The notes beneath the pieces were generated by a model that searched no databases, had not been told where the DNA came from, and worked only from the letters and a program-made list of their open reading frames with translations. Both the position numbers and the translations under genes were made by a program. From Phenylobacterium kunshanense (GTDB lineage: Bacteria; Pseudomonadota; Alphaproteobacteria; Caulobacterales; Caulobacteraceae), in NCBI RefSeq assembly GCF_003254525.1, contig NZ_QFYS01000003.1:310001-374000 (forward strand): a stretch of 64,000 nucleotides of DNA. Direction: 5' to 3'. Below, piece by piece: positions 37,164-46,155 of the stretch. Within the stretch, counting starts at the first letter, position 1, and each line of letters opens with the position of its first letter.

Positions 37164-38681
37164 ATGGATATGGATTTCGAAGCCTGCCGGCGCGCCTTCG
37201 CCACCCGCGATCCGCGGTTCGACGGACGGATCTTCTGCGCCGTGAAGTCGACCGGCATCTACTGCCGGCCGATCTGCCCCGCACGGACGCCCAACGCGGC
37301 GAATGTGGAGTTCTTCCCGAGCGCGGCGGCGGCGCAGGAGGCGGGCTATCGCCCCTGCCTTCGCTGTCGGCCCGAGGCCTCGCCCGACCTTGGGGCGTGG
37401 CGAGGGACGTCCAACACGGTGTCGCGGGCGCTCGCCCTGATCGAGGCCGGCGCTCTGGACGCGGGCGACGTGGATGCGCTGGCGTTGCGCCTGGGCGTCG
37501 GCGAGCGCCAGCTTCGCCGCCTGTTCCGCCAGCACCTGGGCGCCTCGCCTGTGGCCGTGGCCCAGACCCGCCGCGTGCTGCTCGCCAAGCAGCTGATCCA
37601 GGAGACTCGCCTTCCCATGGCCGAGGTCGCGCTGGCGTCGGGCTTTGGCAGCGTGCGTCGGTTCAACGAGACGTTCCAGCAGCTCTTCGGCCGTCCGCCG
37701 GGCGAGCTTCGCCGCTCGCGGCAGGCCGAAACGCCCGCCGCCGACGGCATCAGGGTGCGGCTGCCGTACAAGCCGCCCTACGACTGGGACGCGATCATTC
37801 GCTTCCTCGGCGATCGGGCGATCCCGGGCATGGAGCGCGTCGAGCCGCACCGCTATGCACGGACCCTGGCCATCGATGGCGAGACGGGCGTGGTGATCGT
37901 GACGCCCCGACCGGATGGCGCGCTGCAGGCCGAGGTTCGTTTCCCGAGCCTGAAGGCGCTTCCGGCGGTCATCGCGCGCATCCGCCGCGTGTTCGACCTT
38001 TCAGCCGATCCGACCCTGATCGGCGCCCATCTCAGCCAGGACCCGGCCCTGGCGCCGCTGGTGGCGTCCCGTCCCGGGCTTCGCGCGCCGGGCGCCTGGG
38101 ACGGCTTCGAGCTGGCGGTGCGCGCCATTCTCGGCCAGCAGATCACCGTCAGCGCCGCGCGCGGGCTAGCGGCCAAGCTGGTCGCCGCCTATGGCGAGCC
38201 CGTCGACGATCCCGCGGCCGCAGAACTTGGGCTGACCCGCGTTTTCCCGTCGCCGCCCCGCCTTGTGGGACAGGATATCGCAGCCCTTGGCATGCCGCGC
38301 GCCAGGGGCGCGGCGCTGGAGGCGTTGGCCCGGACCGTGGCCGCCGACCCGGCGATCTTCACGCCGCGCGCCGACCTCGAAAGCGCGATCACGGCGCTCA
38401 AGGCGCTTCCGGGCGTCGGGGAGTGGACGGCGCAGTACATCGCGCTGCGCGAACTCCGCGAACCCGACGCCTTTCCCCAGGCCGACGTCGCCCTGATGCG
38501 GGCGATGGCGGACGAGACGGGCGTGCGGCCGACCGCCGACCAGCTCCTGGCCCGAAGCCAGGCCTGGAAGCCCTGGCGGGCCTATGCCGCCCAGCATCTC
38601 TGGGCCGCCGATCCAGGGCCGGCCCACGCCGGCCAATCCAACGCCAACAGGACCGATCCCGATGACCGCCGCGCCGCCTGA
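37164..38681 (+). CDS. alkA: Ada N-terminal/AraC regulator fused to AlkA 3-methyladenine DNA glycosylase
   Basis: The 505-residue product has four parts: an Ada zinc domain with the four-cysteine pattern (KSTGIYCRPICPAR and PCLRCRPE), an AraC-type helix-turn-helix (about residues 85-190), an AlkA N-terminal domain, and a HhH-GPD glycosylase with LPGVGEWTAQYIALR and the late catalytic aspartate. The Ada zinc domain repairs methylphosphotriesters by self-methylation and then activates transcription, while AlkA removes 3-methyladenine. The Ada methyltransferase domain is missing and is supplied separately by ogt, which overlaps this gene by 20 bases. Confidence 0.93.
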   Translation: MDMDFEACRRAFATRDPRFDGRIFCAVKSTGIYCRPICPARTPNAANVEFFPSAAAAQEAGYRPCLRCRPEASPDLGAWRGTSNTVSRALALIEAGALDAGDVDALALRLGVGERQLRRLFRQHLGASPVAVAQTRRVLLAKQLIQETRLPMAEVALASGFGSVRRFNETFQQLFGRPPGELRRSRQAETPAADGIRVRLPYKPPYDWDAIIRFLGDRAIPGMERVEPHRYARTLAIDGETGVVIVTPRPDGALQAEVRFPSLKALPAVIARIRRVFDLSADPTLIGAHLSQDPALAPLVASRPGLRAPGAWDGFELAVRAILGQQITVSAARGLAAKLVAAYGEPVDDPAAAELGLTRVFPSPPRLVGQDIAALGMPRARGAALEALARTVAADPAIFTPRADLESAITALKALPGVGEWTAQYIALRELREPDAFPQADVALMRAMADETGVRPTADQLLARSQAWKPWRAYAAQHLWAADPGPAHAGQSNANRTDPDDRRAA

Positions 38682-39204
38682 GAACCTGACCCTGACCCTG
38701 ACCCTGGACCGCGTCGCGACGCCGATCGGCACGGCGCTGGTCGTGACCGACGAGGCCGGCGCCCTGCGCGCCTTCAACTGGACCGACTACGAAGACCAGA
38801 TGTCGGCCTGGATCTCCAAGCGCTACCCGAGGGCGACCCGGCGCGAGGCGGCCGGTCCCCTGCGCCGCGCCCTCGACGCCTATTTCGCGGGGCAGGTCGG
38901 CGCGCTGGAGACGGTCGCCTGGGAGGGCGCGGGCACCGCCTTCCAGCGAAAGGTCTGGGAGACGCTCTGCACGATCCCCGTGGGCGAAACCTTGAGCTAT
39001 GGCCAGCTGGCCGAGCGCATCGGCCGCCCGACCGCCATGCGGGCCGTGGGCCTGGCCAACGGCTCCAATCCGGTCGCCCTGATCGTGCCCTGCCACCGCG
39101 TCATCGGCGCCAACGGATCCCTCACCGGCTACGGCGGCGGCCTGCCGAGAAAGCGCTGGCTTCTTGAGCACGAAGGCGCGGCGTTTCGGGATCGCGCCGC
39201 GTGA
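38662..39204 (+). CDS. ogt: Methylated-DNA--protein-cysteine methyltransferase
   Basis: This 180-residue suicide repair enzyme moves methyl from O6-methylguanine to its own cysteine, in the active-site motif NPVALIVPCHRVIG near residue 145. The DNA-binding segment TAMRAVGLANGSN is also typical. The ATG at 38662 begins inside alkA (20-base overlap), giving a coupled Ada-like repair pair: together the two genes supply every activity of a classic E. coli Ada plus AlkA. Confidence 0.95.
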   Translation: MTAAPPENLTLTLTLDRVATPIGTALVVTDEAGALRAFNWTDYEDQMSAWISKRYPRATRREAAGPLRRALDAYFAGQVGALETVAWEGAGTAFQRKVWETLCTIPVGETLSYGQLAERIGRPTAMRAVGLANGSNPVALIVPCHRVIGANGSLTGYGGGLPRKRWLLEHEGAAFRDRAA

Positions 39205-39314
39205 GCCGCCGGCGGCGCGTCAACAACATTGCGAAAATTTAAGTCGCGACCGCACTCCCGTCCTGGGGCGCGGTGTGACATACCGCCGCTAGGCGGAATC
39301 CTTGGGGGTGTTCC

Positions 39315-39551
39315 ATGGCGACTTTGACGGAAATGGTGGCGGCGGTGGTCGTGCACTCGTCTGTCGCCGCGTTCTCGCACTTTGGCGTCACGCTGGATGC
39401 GCCCAAGGCCGACGCCCGGCCCGCGGCGGTCGCTGAACCGCGCGTGGTGGCCCGCTCGCCGCGCCGTGAGGTGGAGCAGCGCGCCGAGAAGGCCAAGGCC
39501 TCGGCCGGCGAGTGCCCCGAGACGCCGAAGCTTCGTGCGCTGAAGGCCTGA
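39315..39551 (+). CDS. Small hypothetical protein with alanine-rich basic tail
   Basis: The 78-residue product starts with a possible amphipathic or signal-like stretch (MVAAVVVHSSVAAFSHFGVT) and ends with a charged Ala/Lys/Arg/Glu tail. A GGGGGTGTTCC ribosome-binding region before the ATG and the isolated location support a real small gene. I do not recognise a family. Low complexity makes function prediction unsafe. Confidence 0.5.
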   Translation: MATLTEMVAAVVVHSSVAAFSHFGVTLDAPKADARPAAVAEPRVVARSPRREVEQRAEKAKASAGECPETPKLRALKA

Positions 39552-39713
39552 CGGCGCGTCTCCCGTCGGAAGCCGCCAATCCCGATCGAATCATGCCGGC
39601 CGCGGTTGGCGTCCGCGCTCGCGGCGGGTAATCCTGCGGCTGACACCCTTGGTCCTCTGACGGACCCAGGGCGGCGCCGCCGGCGCCGGTAAGCGGTGAG
39701 GTGCAGGCGTTCC

Positions 39714-42209
39714 ATGAAGTTCTCCAAGCGGCCGCAACCGATGGATTTCGGGCGTCCCGAGGACGACGCGGACGCCGGGTCCTTGTCCTCGTCTCCGGAA
39801 GTCCTGGGCTTCAGGCCGATCGAGGCCGCACGCGGCGCGCCGGTGCCCCTGGACACGACACACGGCCCGCCCGAGCCGTACCAGCCGACCTACGCGGCGA
39901 GCGTCGGCGTCGGCGACGCCCCGCCCTCGGGCTGGCCGGTCTGGCTGATCGCCACGGTGGTGGCGGTGCTGTGGGCCCTGGCGCCCATCGCCTTCGCCCT
40001 GGGCTACCGGAGCAATGTGGCGCCGCTGACGCAGGAGCCGTTCGCGCTCGCGGTGTTCGCCCTGCTGGCGCTGGGCCCGGCGGCCTTCGTGTTCGGGGCG
40101 GCCTACATGATCCGGCAGGCGCAGAAGCTGGCCCATGAATCGCGCCGGGCCGCAGCGGCGGCGGAGGAGATGCTGTCGCCCGCCCTCATCGCGGCCGCGC
40201 GCGCCGGCGACGTCACGCAAGCCGTGCGGGACGAGATTTCCCGCGCAGGTTCGGCCGCGGACGAGGCCCGCGATGCGCTCAATGCGCTGCGCGAAGCGCT
40301 GGCCTTCGAGACGGACAAGCTGACTGGCGCGACGGCCCAGTCGGTGCGCACCGCCCAGGAGCTGGCCAGCACCCTGTCCCGCGAGCGCAGCGAGATGGGC
40401 GGCCTGGCCCAGACGCTCGACGCCCAGGCGGCGCGCGTGGTCGACGCCATCGCCCAGCAGGCCCGGATGGTCGGCGAGGCCGCCGGCGTGGCCGATATTC
40501 AGATCCGGGAGGCCGAGGGCATGTTGTCGGCGCGCGCCGCCGACCTGGCCGCGGCGGCGGGCGAGGCGAGCACGGCGGCGCGGATCGCCGGAGAGGATCT
40601 GACCCGCCACATCGCCCGCCTGGAGACCGCGGGCTCCGGCGTGGCCGATCAGGTTCGCGCGGTGGAGGCGGGCCTGGCCGAACAGCGCACCGCCCTGGTG
40701 GCCCTGAGCCAGACCCTGCGGAGCGACCAGGAGACCTTCGCCGTCCAGGCCGACGCGCATGCCGCCAGGCTGGGAGAGTTCATCGAGGCGGTAAGGGCCT
40801 CCGCGACCGAGATCGGCGAGCGCGCGACGACCGGCGGAGAGACGCTTCGCCGCCTGATGAACGATGCGGCGCTGCAGTTCCGGGACATCGCCGAGACGGC
40901 GAAGGCCGAACGCGAGGAATTCGGACAGTCAACGCTGATGGCGCTGGAGGCCGTGTCGGCCGCCGCCGCCGAGCAGCGCGCTCAGCTCGAGAACCAGACC
41001 CGCACGGCGATCGAGGCGCTGGCGCGGGCTGCCGAGGAAACGCGCGAGGCCGCCGCCCGCCATGCGATCACGGCGCGCGAGCAGGTCGATCATCTGTCCG
41101 AGGCGGCGTTCAGCGCCGGCCAGAAGGCGAACCAGGTGTTCGAAGCGCGGCTCGAGGAGGCGCGGGCCCTGATCGAGCAGTCTTCCAAGATGGTGGAGGA
41201 TGCCGGGGCCTCAACGGCCCGCAAGCTCGCCGACGGGGCGGCGGCCGCCCGTGCGACGCTGGACGAACTGGCGGCGATGATGGCGGATCTGGAGCAGCGG
41301 GCGGCGCGCCTGCCTGCCGCCGCCGCGGGGCAGGCCGAGCAGGTCCGCGCTGTCGTCACCGAGGGGATGGACGAGCTCATGGCCCAGGCGCGCCGAACGG
41401 CCGCCGAGGCCGAGGCCATCGACGCCGCCTTCCAGGAGCGCGTGCGCCGCAATTTCGAGATGCTGTCGGAAGCCGTCCGGCTGATGGGCGTGGCGGCTGT
41501 GGCGCCGGCTCCCGCGGCGGTTCCTCCCGAGGCGCCGGCGGCGCCGTTGAAGCCATCCCGCGGCGCAAGGGCTTTGGCGGAGGCGCTTTCGCCGCCTCAG
41601 GAAGAGGTTGCGCGGCCGGCGGGCGAACCCGGTCTTCCCGAGACGGGAGAGGCCCTGGCCGACCGTATCGGGCTGCGCAACCGGATCCGCCTGACCCCAC
41701 TCGCGACCGACCGAGAGTTCACCGCGGTCTTCGAGGCCGCCGGAGGGACGGCGCCGGCGGCGCCTCCGCCTTCGGGCGAGGAGGCGGACGATGGCGAGAC
41801 CTGGACCTGGAAGGATCTGCTGGCTTCCCTCGACGGCGCCGACGGCGAGGGCGAGCGGCTGGAGGATGTGCTGGGCGCCGAGCTCGCGCACATGGGCGTC
41901 GACCCCGAGAAGCTGCTGCCGCTGACCCGTGTCGAGGAAATCGCCGCGGCGATGCAGACCGGAGACATGGAGGGCGGCCGGGAGGTGGTCCGCAGGCTCG
42001 CGCCGGCGGCCACACGCCGGATCGCGCGGCGCCTGTTCACCGACGATGCCATGAAGCGGAAGACCGAGGTCTATGTGCGGCGGTACAAGACGCTGGTGGA
42101 TGACTCCGTGGCTCGCGACCCGAAGGGTCTCGTCCTCGCCAACATGCTGGCCGGGCCTGCAGGTCGCATCTTCCTGCTGCTCGACGCGGCGGCGGGAGAC
42201 ATGATCTGA
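39714..42209 (+). CDS. tipN: TipN-like polarity protein: membrane-anchored long coiled coil
   Basis: The 831-residue protein has a short cytoplasmic Pro-rich N terminus, two adjacent membrane helices (about residues 74-99 and 111-137), a coiled coil of roughly 450 residues rich in Ala, Glu, Gln and Arg, a Pro-rich linker, and a C-terminal domain ending with LANMLAGPAGRIFLLLDAAAG. This order matches Caulobacter TipN, a new-pole marker that sets flagellum placement and the direction of chromosome segregation. Identity rests on architecture and length rather than alignment. The ATG at 39714 is preferred to an in-frame start 18 bases upstream. Confidence 0.7.
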   Translation: MKFSKRPQPMDFGRPEDDADAGSLSSSPEVLGFRPIEAARGAPVPLDTTHGPPEPYQPTYAASVGVGDAPPSGWPVWLIATVVAVLWALAPIAFALGYRSNVAPLTQEPFALAVFALLALGPAAFVFGAAYMIRQAQKLAHESRRAAAAAEEMLSPALIAAARAGDVTQAVRDEISRAGSAADEARDALNALREALAFETDKLTGATAQSVRTAQELASTLSRERSEMGGLAQTLDAQAARVVDAIAQQARMVGEAAGVADIQIREAEGMLSARAADLAAAAGEASTAARIAGEDLTRHIARLETAGSGVADQVRAVEAGLAEQRTALVALSQTLRSDQETFAVQADAHAARLGEFIEAVRASATEIGERATTGGETLRRLMNDAALQFRDIAETAKAEREEFGQSTLMALEAVSAAAAEQRAQLENQTRTAIEALARAAEETREAAARHAITAREQVDHLSEAAFSAGQKANQVFEARLEEARALIEQSSKMVEDAGASTARKLADGAAAARATLDELAAMMADLEQRAARLPAAAAGQAEQVRAVVTEGMDELMAQARRTAAEAEAIDAAFQERVRRNFEMLSEAVRLMGVAAVAPAPAAVPPEAPAAPLKPSRGARALAEALSPPQEEVARPAGEPGLPETGEALADRIGLRNRIRLTPLATDREFTAVFEAAGGTAPAAPPPSGEEADDGETWTWKDLLASLDGADGEGERLEDVLGAELAHMGVDPEKLLPLTRVEEIAAAMQTGDMEGGREVVRRLAPAATRRIARRLFTDDAMKRKTEVYVRRYKTLVDDSVARDPKGLVLANMLAGPAGRIFLLLDAAAGDMI

Positions 42210-42255
42210 CCGCGGTGGTGGAACCCCGCAGCCCCCGTGGGACGTTAGCTCCGCC

Positions 42256-42672
42256 ATGACCGACGACCAGCCCCGCGCTCACATCGCCTGGAGACGGGCC
42301 GAACGGATCAAGCGGCTTTCCGACCGGGTCATAGGCTTCGGGCCCTGGGGCGTGGGGGTGGACGGCGTGCTGGCGTGGGTGCCCGTCGCCGGCACGCTCT
42401 ATTCGGTTGGCGCAGCAGCGCTGCTTCTGAACGAGGCCGTGCGCGCGGGCGCCTCCCGCGGCACGCTGATCCGGATGGCCGCCTACCTGGGACTGGACAG
42501 CGTGAGCTCAGGCGTCCCCGTGCTGGGCTGGGCCGTGGACACCCTGTTCACCGGCCACGCCTTCGCCGCCCGGGCCCTCCAGAGAGACATCGAGCGCCGG
42601 CACGGCCTCCCCGCCGAGCAAGATACGGTCGAGCCGGCGCCTTCGCGGCCGCGTCAGCGGTCCAGTCCGTAG
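42256..42672 (+). CDS. DUF4112 domain membrane protein
   Basis: The 138-residue protein matches DUF4112: RIKRLSDRVIGFGPWGVGVDG, then a hydrophobic pair of helices with PVAGTLYSVGAAALLLNEAV and VPVLGWAVDTLF. These small membrane proteins have no known function. It overlaps the convergent PagL-like gene by 19 bases at their 3' ends. Confidence 0.85.
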   Translation: MTDDQPRAHIAWRRAERIKRLSDRVIGFGPWGVGVDGVLAWVPVAGTLYSVGAAALLLNEAVRAGASRGTLIRMAAYLGLDSVSSGVPVLGWAVDTLFTGHAFAARALQRDIERRHGLPAEQDTVEPAPSRPRQRSSP

Positions 42673-43253
42673 CGGTACAGCACGCGTAGACCGACATCGG
42701 CGACGCCTGGGTTGTAGCGTCCGGCGAGGCGACCGTGGCTGAGGTGGATCCACGATAGTTCCAGCGAAAGGCGGGAAGTGGCCCTCCAGCCGACAGACAG
42801 CTCTGGTTCGAACAGAACGCGGGAATTCAGGTCGAGCCTGTTCCGACGCGCCTCGATCCGTCTCAATCGCTCCTCCGGTGTCAGCCCCGGCTCATCAGGG
42901 GAGGGGAGATTGACGTGTCCGTCGTGGATGGCGACGCCGAGGCCGGGCTGGATATAGAGCTGCCGATTGAGATTGAAGCGCCACGCGAGCCCGGTGGCCA
43001 AGTAGTTCACGCCATCCGAGGTGTTCGCGCCGGCAAGCAGGTGCACGCGTGGTCTTCCAATGAACCCCAGTTCGTCGAGCGCCGTCGTCCGCACGCCGGC
43101 GACGATCTGTGCGCCATCTTCGAAGCGACCGTAGGAGATGCCGTCGTCCACATCGTGGGCGTACACGCCGACGAAGGCCTCGCCGGCGAGGGCGGTGGCC
43201 GGCGCCAGGACGATGGCGAACGACAGGGGCGCGATCAGGCGAAGGTTCCTCAT
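42654..43253 (-). CDS. PagL-like lipid A 3-O-deacylase (outer membrane)
   Basis: The 199-residue protein has a signal peptide (PLSFAIVLAPATALAGEA) and beta-strand-rich sequence consistent with an eight-stranded outer-membrane barrel. Near the C terminus, LELSWIHLSHGRLAGRYNPG carries the His-x-Ser motif of PagL-type deacylases, which remove the 3-O acyl chain of lipid A. The ATG at 43253 is taken because the signal peptide begins there; a longer in-frame start would place it inside the protein. It follows the RTX gene by ten bases on the same strand. Confidence 0.8.
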   Translation of the reverse strand: MRNLRLIAPLSFAIVLAPATALAGEAFVGVYAHDVDDGISYGRFEDGAQIVAGVRTTALDELGFIGRPRVHLLAGANTSDGVNYLATGLAWRFNLNRQLYIQPGLGVAIHDGHVNLPSPDEPGLTPEERLRRIEARRNRLDLNSRVLFEPELSVGWRATSRLSLELSWIHLSHGRLAGRYNPGVADVGLRVLYRYGLDR

Positions 43254-43263
43254 ACGTTGCCGA

Positions 43264-44283
43264 CTAGCCCACGACGATGCTGCTCGCCAGGAGGCTGGAC
43301 ATCGACACGCCGACCAGCACCACCTGTCCCGCTGTAAGCTGGATGACGGTGTCTGCGCCGACCTGACTGACTGCGTAGGTCGTGCCGGGATCGAGTTGCA
43401 CACGGTCTCCATCCACGATGCTGAAGTCCAGCACGCGGTCGACGCCGGCGTCGGCAGAGGAATGGAAGATATCGGCGCCCGAGCCTCCGATCATGGTGTC
43501 GTCGCCCCGGTCGCCTGAGACGAAGTCATTTCCCGCGCCGCCTGACAGCGTGTCGTTGGCTTGGCCGCCCCGCAAGGTGTCGGCCCCTGCGCCCCCGCTG
43601 CAGGTGTCGTCGCCAAGGTTGCCATAGACGAGATCGTCGCCGTCATCGCCGAAGAGAATGTCGTTGTCCTTGCCGCCGACGACCCAGTCGTTGCCGGGCC
43701 CGCCCTCGGCCGTATCGTTTCCCATGTTACCGTTTATGTCGTCGAAGCCTGCGCCGCCGACGATCACGTCATTTCCATCCTCACCTCTGAGGTAGTTCGC
43801 GCCTCCGGGGTCGACGACGGTGTCGTTCCCGAAGCCCCCGAACACGTCGTCGTCGCCGTCCCCGCCGTCCAGAAAGTCGGCGCCACCGCCGCCGGCGAGG
43901 GTGTCGGCGCCGCCATAGGCGCGGAGACGGTCGTCGAACCCGGAGCCGGTGAAGATGTCGTCACCCGCGAACAGGCCGGACTTGGCTGAGGCGTTGTCCC
44001 CGGCCAGCACCCAGCCGCGGAACTGCGGGGCCGACTGAGCAAGTCCGGCGATGTCGTAGACCATACCCGCATCGGCAGACACGATGATCCGGCCGATCGT
44101 CCCGGTCGTGGGTGGGCCGGAAGCCGCGAACTGAAAGCCGTCGCCGTAGAGCTGGGTCGAGACGCCGCCGATGCTGAGCGCGACAGATGTGGGAGTGGCC
44201 CCCGCGGGCTGGGCCGACGCCAGGGCCGTCAGGTCGAGACTGTCAAAGTCGACGCCAACTGCGCCCGCCGTGAATATGGCCAT
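43264..44283 (-). CDS. RTX-repeat calcium-binding protein
   Basis: The 339-residue product is acidic and carries about a dozen glycine-aspartate nonapeptide RTX repeats (pattern GGxGxDxxx) in roughly residues 125-290, as in GDGDDDVFGGFGNDTV. Such repeats bind calcium and form a beta-roll, and these proteins usually leave the cell by a type I secretion system that reads a C-terminal signal. There is no N-terminal signal peptide, as expected. No T1SS genes lie in the window. The ATG at 44283 follows a GAAGAGG ribosome-binding site. Confidence 0.88.
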   Translation of the reverse strand: MAIFTAGAVGVDFDSLDLTALASAQPAGATPTSVALSIGGVSTQLYGDGFQFAASGPPTTGTIGRIIVSADAGMVYDIAGLAQSAPQFRGWVLAGDNASAKSGLFAGDDIFTGSGFDDRLRAYGGADTLAGGGGADFLDGGDGDDDVFGGFGNDTVVDPGGANYLRGEDGNDVIVGGAGFDDINGNMGNDTAEGGPGNDWVVGGKDNDILFGDDGDDLVYGNLGDDTCSGGAGADTLRGGQANDTLSGGAGNDFVSGDRGDDTMIGGSGADIFHSSADAGVDRVLDFSIVDGDRVQLDPGTTYAVSQVGADTVIQLTAGQVVLVGVSMSSLLASSIVVG

Positions 44284-44439
44284 GCCCAACCTCTTCCAGG
44301 CAGGTCGCCCGCCGTCGTGGATACCTATCAAACACGGTGCGACGGAGCCGATCCGTCGGGACGTTTAAGCCTTTGTACTGGCCGACTCGTAAACCTTCGA
44401 GGTTGATACCTTCGGCGACACAGGATCGGGGGCTCAAGG

Positions 44440-46155
44440 GTGGAGCTGGCAAGGCTGTTTCGAGGCCTGGGCGTGGCTGGCGCGACAGCAGCCACGCTCT
44501 TGCTCGTCGCCTGTAGCGGGGCACGCGGGACCGGGGGCAACGCCGCTCCGCCCACGGCCGCCGAGGCCTCCAGGTTTCTCGCGCAGTCCAGCTACGGCGC
44601 CACCGACGCTGCGATCAGCGAGGTGCGGGCCGCGGGCTATGGTCAATGGATCGATCAGCAGATGGTGTTGGCGAGACCGACGACCCATCAGGCTGAGGTC
44701 GAGGCGCGCCTTGCGGCAGCCAGGCAGGCCGACCCTAACGCGAGGCTCACGCCGAACGATTTTTACTATACTTGGTGGAAACAGTCGGTCACGGGCCCGG
44801 ATCAGCTTCGCCAGAGAATGAAGCTGGCCTATTCCGAGATCTTCGTGATCTCCCTGACCGACACCAACGTCGATGTCCGCGGCGCCGCCAGCTACTATGA
44901 CATGTTGGGCGCGAACGCCTTCGGGAATTTCCGCACTCTGCTGGAGCAGGTGACCCTGCATCCGATGGTGGGCGTCTACCTGACGTGGCTGGGTAATCAG
45001 AAGGAAGACCCGGCGACCGGCAGGAATCCCGACGAGAACTATGCCCGCGAAGTCATGCAACTCATGACCATCGGGCTCTATCAACTGAACCTCGATGGTA
45101 CGGTGAAGACGGATGGCTCGGGTCGGCCGATCCCGAGCTACACGCCCGACGACATCAGCGGCCTCGCCAAGGTATTCACCGGCTACAGCTACTATTCGCC
45201 CAATCCGACCAACACGACCTTCCGGGGCGGTCAGCGGAACGCAGACTGGGCGGTGCGGCCGATGATCCCTTACGCCGCATTCCACTCGACCAGCGCCAAG
45301 GCGTTCCTCGGTGTGACCATTCCGGCATCGACCGCGGCCGATCCAGCCGGCGACCTCAAGGTCGCGCTCGACACTCTATTCAACCACGCGAATGTCGGCC
45401 CCTTCATCGGCCGCCAGCTCATCCAGCGGCTGGTGACCAGCAATCCGAGCCCCGCCTACGTCCAGCGGGTCGCTTCGGTCTTCAATGACAATGGCAAGGG
45501 CGTGCGGGGCGACATGGCGTCGGTCGTGCGTGCGATCCTGCTGGATCCCGAGGCCCGCGACGCCGTCCAGGCAGCCGGTACAAACGCCGGCAAGCTGCGC
45601 GAGCCGGTCGTGCGCATTGCCAACTGGGCGCGGGCGTTTGGGGCGACCTCCGTCAGCGGGAACTGGCTCATCGGGTCGACCTCGGCGAACACGTCGCTGG
45701 GGCAGACAGCCCTGACCTCGCCTTCAGTGTTCAATTTTTTCCGGCCTGGTTACTCCCCCCCGAACACGAGGATCGGATCGGCAGGTCTGGTGGCGCCCGA
45801 GTTCCAGATCGTGGATGAGGTCACCGTCGCCGGCTACCTCAATACGCTGCAGACAACGGTCGACAGTGGTATCGGGACGAGGTCGGGCGGGGTCAGCGAC
45901 GTGCGCGCTGACTACGCCCCGCTCGTGGCGCTGGGGGGCGATGTCGACGCCCTGGTGAGCCGGGTGGATCTCCTGCTGACCCACGGCCAGATGGCGGGGG
46001 CGACCCGGAGCCGCATCGTCCAAGCCGTGGGAGGGGTGAGCGTCCCGGCCGCGACCGGTTCGAACCAGGCCGCGATCACGACGGCGCTGACGAACCGCGC
46101 CAAGCTGGCGGTCTACATGACCATGGCGTCTCCCGACTATCTGGTGCAGCGATGA
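44440..46155 (+). CDS. DUF1800 lipoprotein
   Basis: The 571-residue protein starts with a lipoprotein signal (GATAATLLLVACSG, lipobox LVAC), so it should be membrane-anchored. DUF1800 features include ASRFLAQSSYGATDAAI near residue 45, NENYAREVMQLMTIGLYQLN-like phrasing near residue 190, and a DDISGLAKVFTGYSYY segment. The function is unknown, but DUF1800 genes almost always precede DUF1501 genes, as here, with a four-base ATGA overlap. Start is GTG at 44440 after GGGGGCTCAAGG. Confidence 0.9.
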   Translation: MELARLFRGLGVAGATAATLLLVACSGARGTGGNAAPPTAAEASRFLAQSSYGATDAAISEVRAAGYGQWIDQQMVLARPTTHQAEVEARLAAARQADPNARLTPNDFYYTWWKQSVTGPDQLRQRMKLAYSEIFVISLTDTNVDVRGAASYYDMLGANAFGNFRTLLEQVTLHPMVGVYLTWLGNQKEDPATGRNPDENYAREVMQLMTIGLYQLNLDGTVKTDGSGRPIPSYTPDDISGLAKVFTGYSYYSPNPTNTTFRGGQRNADWAVRPMIPYAAFHSTSAKAFLGVTIPASTAADPAGDLKVALDTLFNHANVGPFIGRQLIQRLVTSNPSPAYVQRVASVFNDNGKGVRGDMASVVRAILLDPEARDAVQAAGTNAGKLREPVVRIANWARAFGATSVSGNWLIGSTSANTSLGQTALTSPSVFNFFRPGYSPPNTRIGSAGLVAPEFQIVDEVTVAGYLNTLQTTVDSGIGTRSGGVSDVRADYAPLVALGGDVDALVSRVDLLLTHGQMAGATRSRIVQAVGGVSVPAATGSNQAAITTALTNRAKLAVYMTMASPDYLVQR

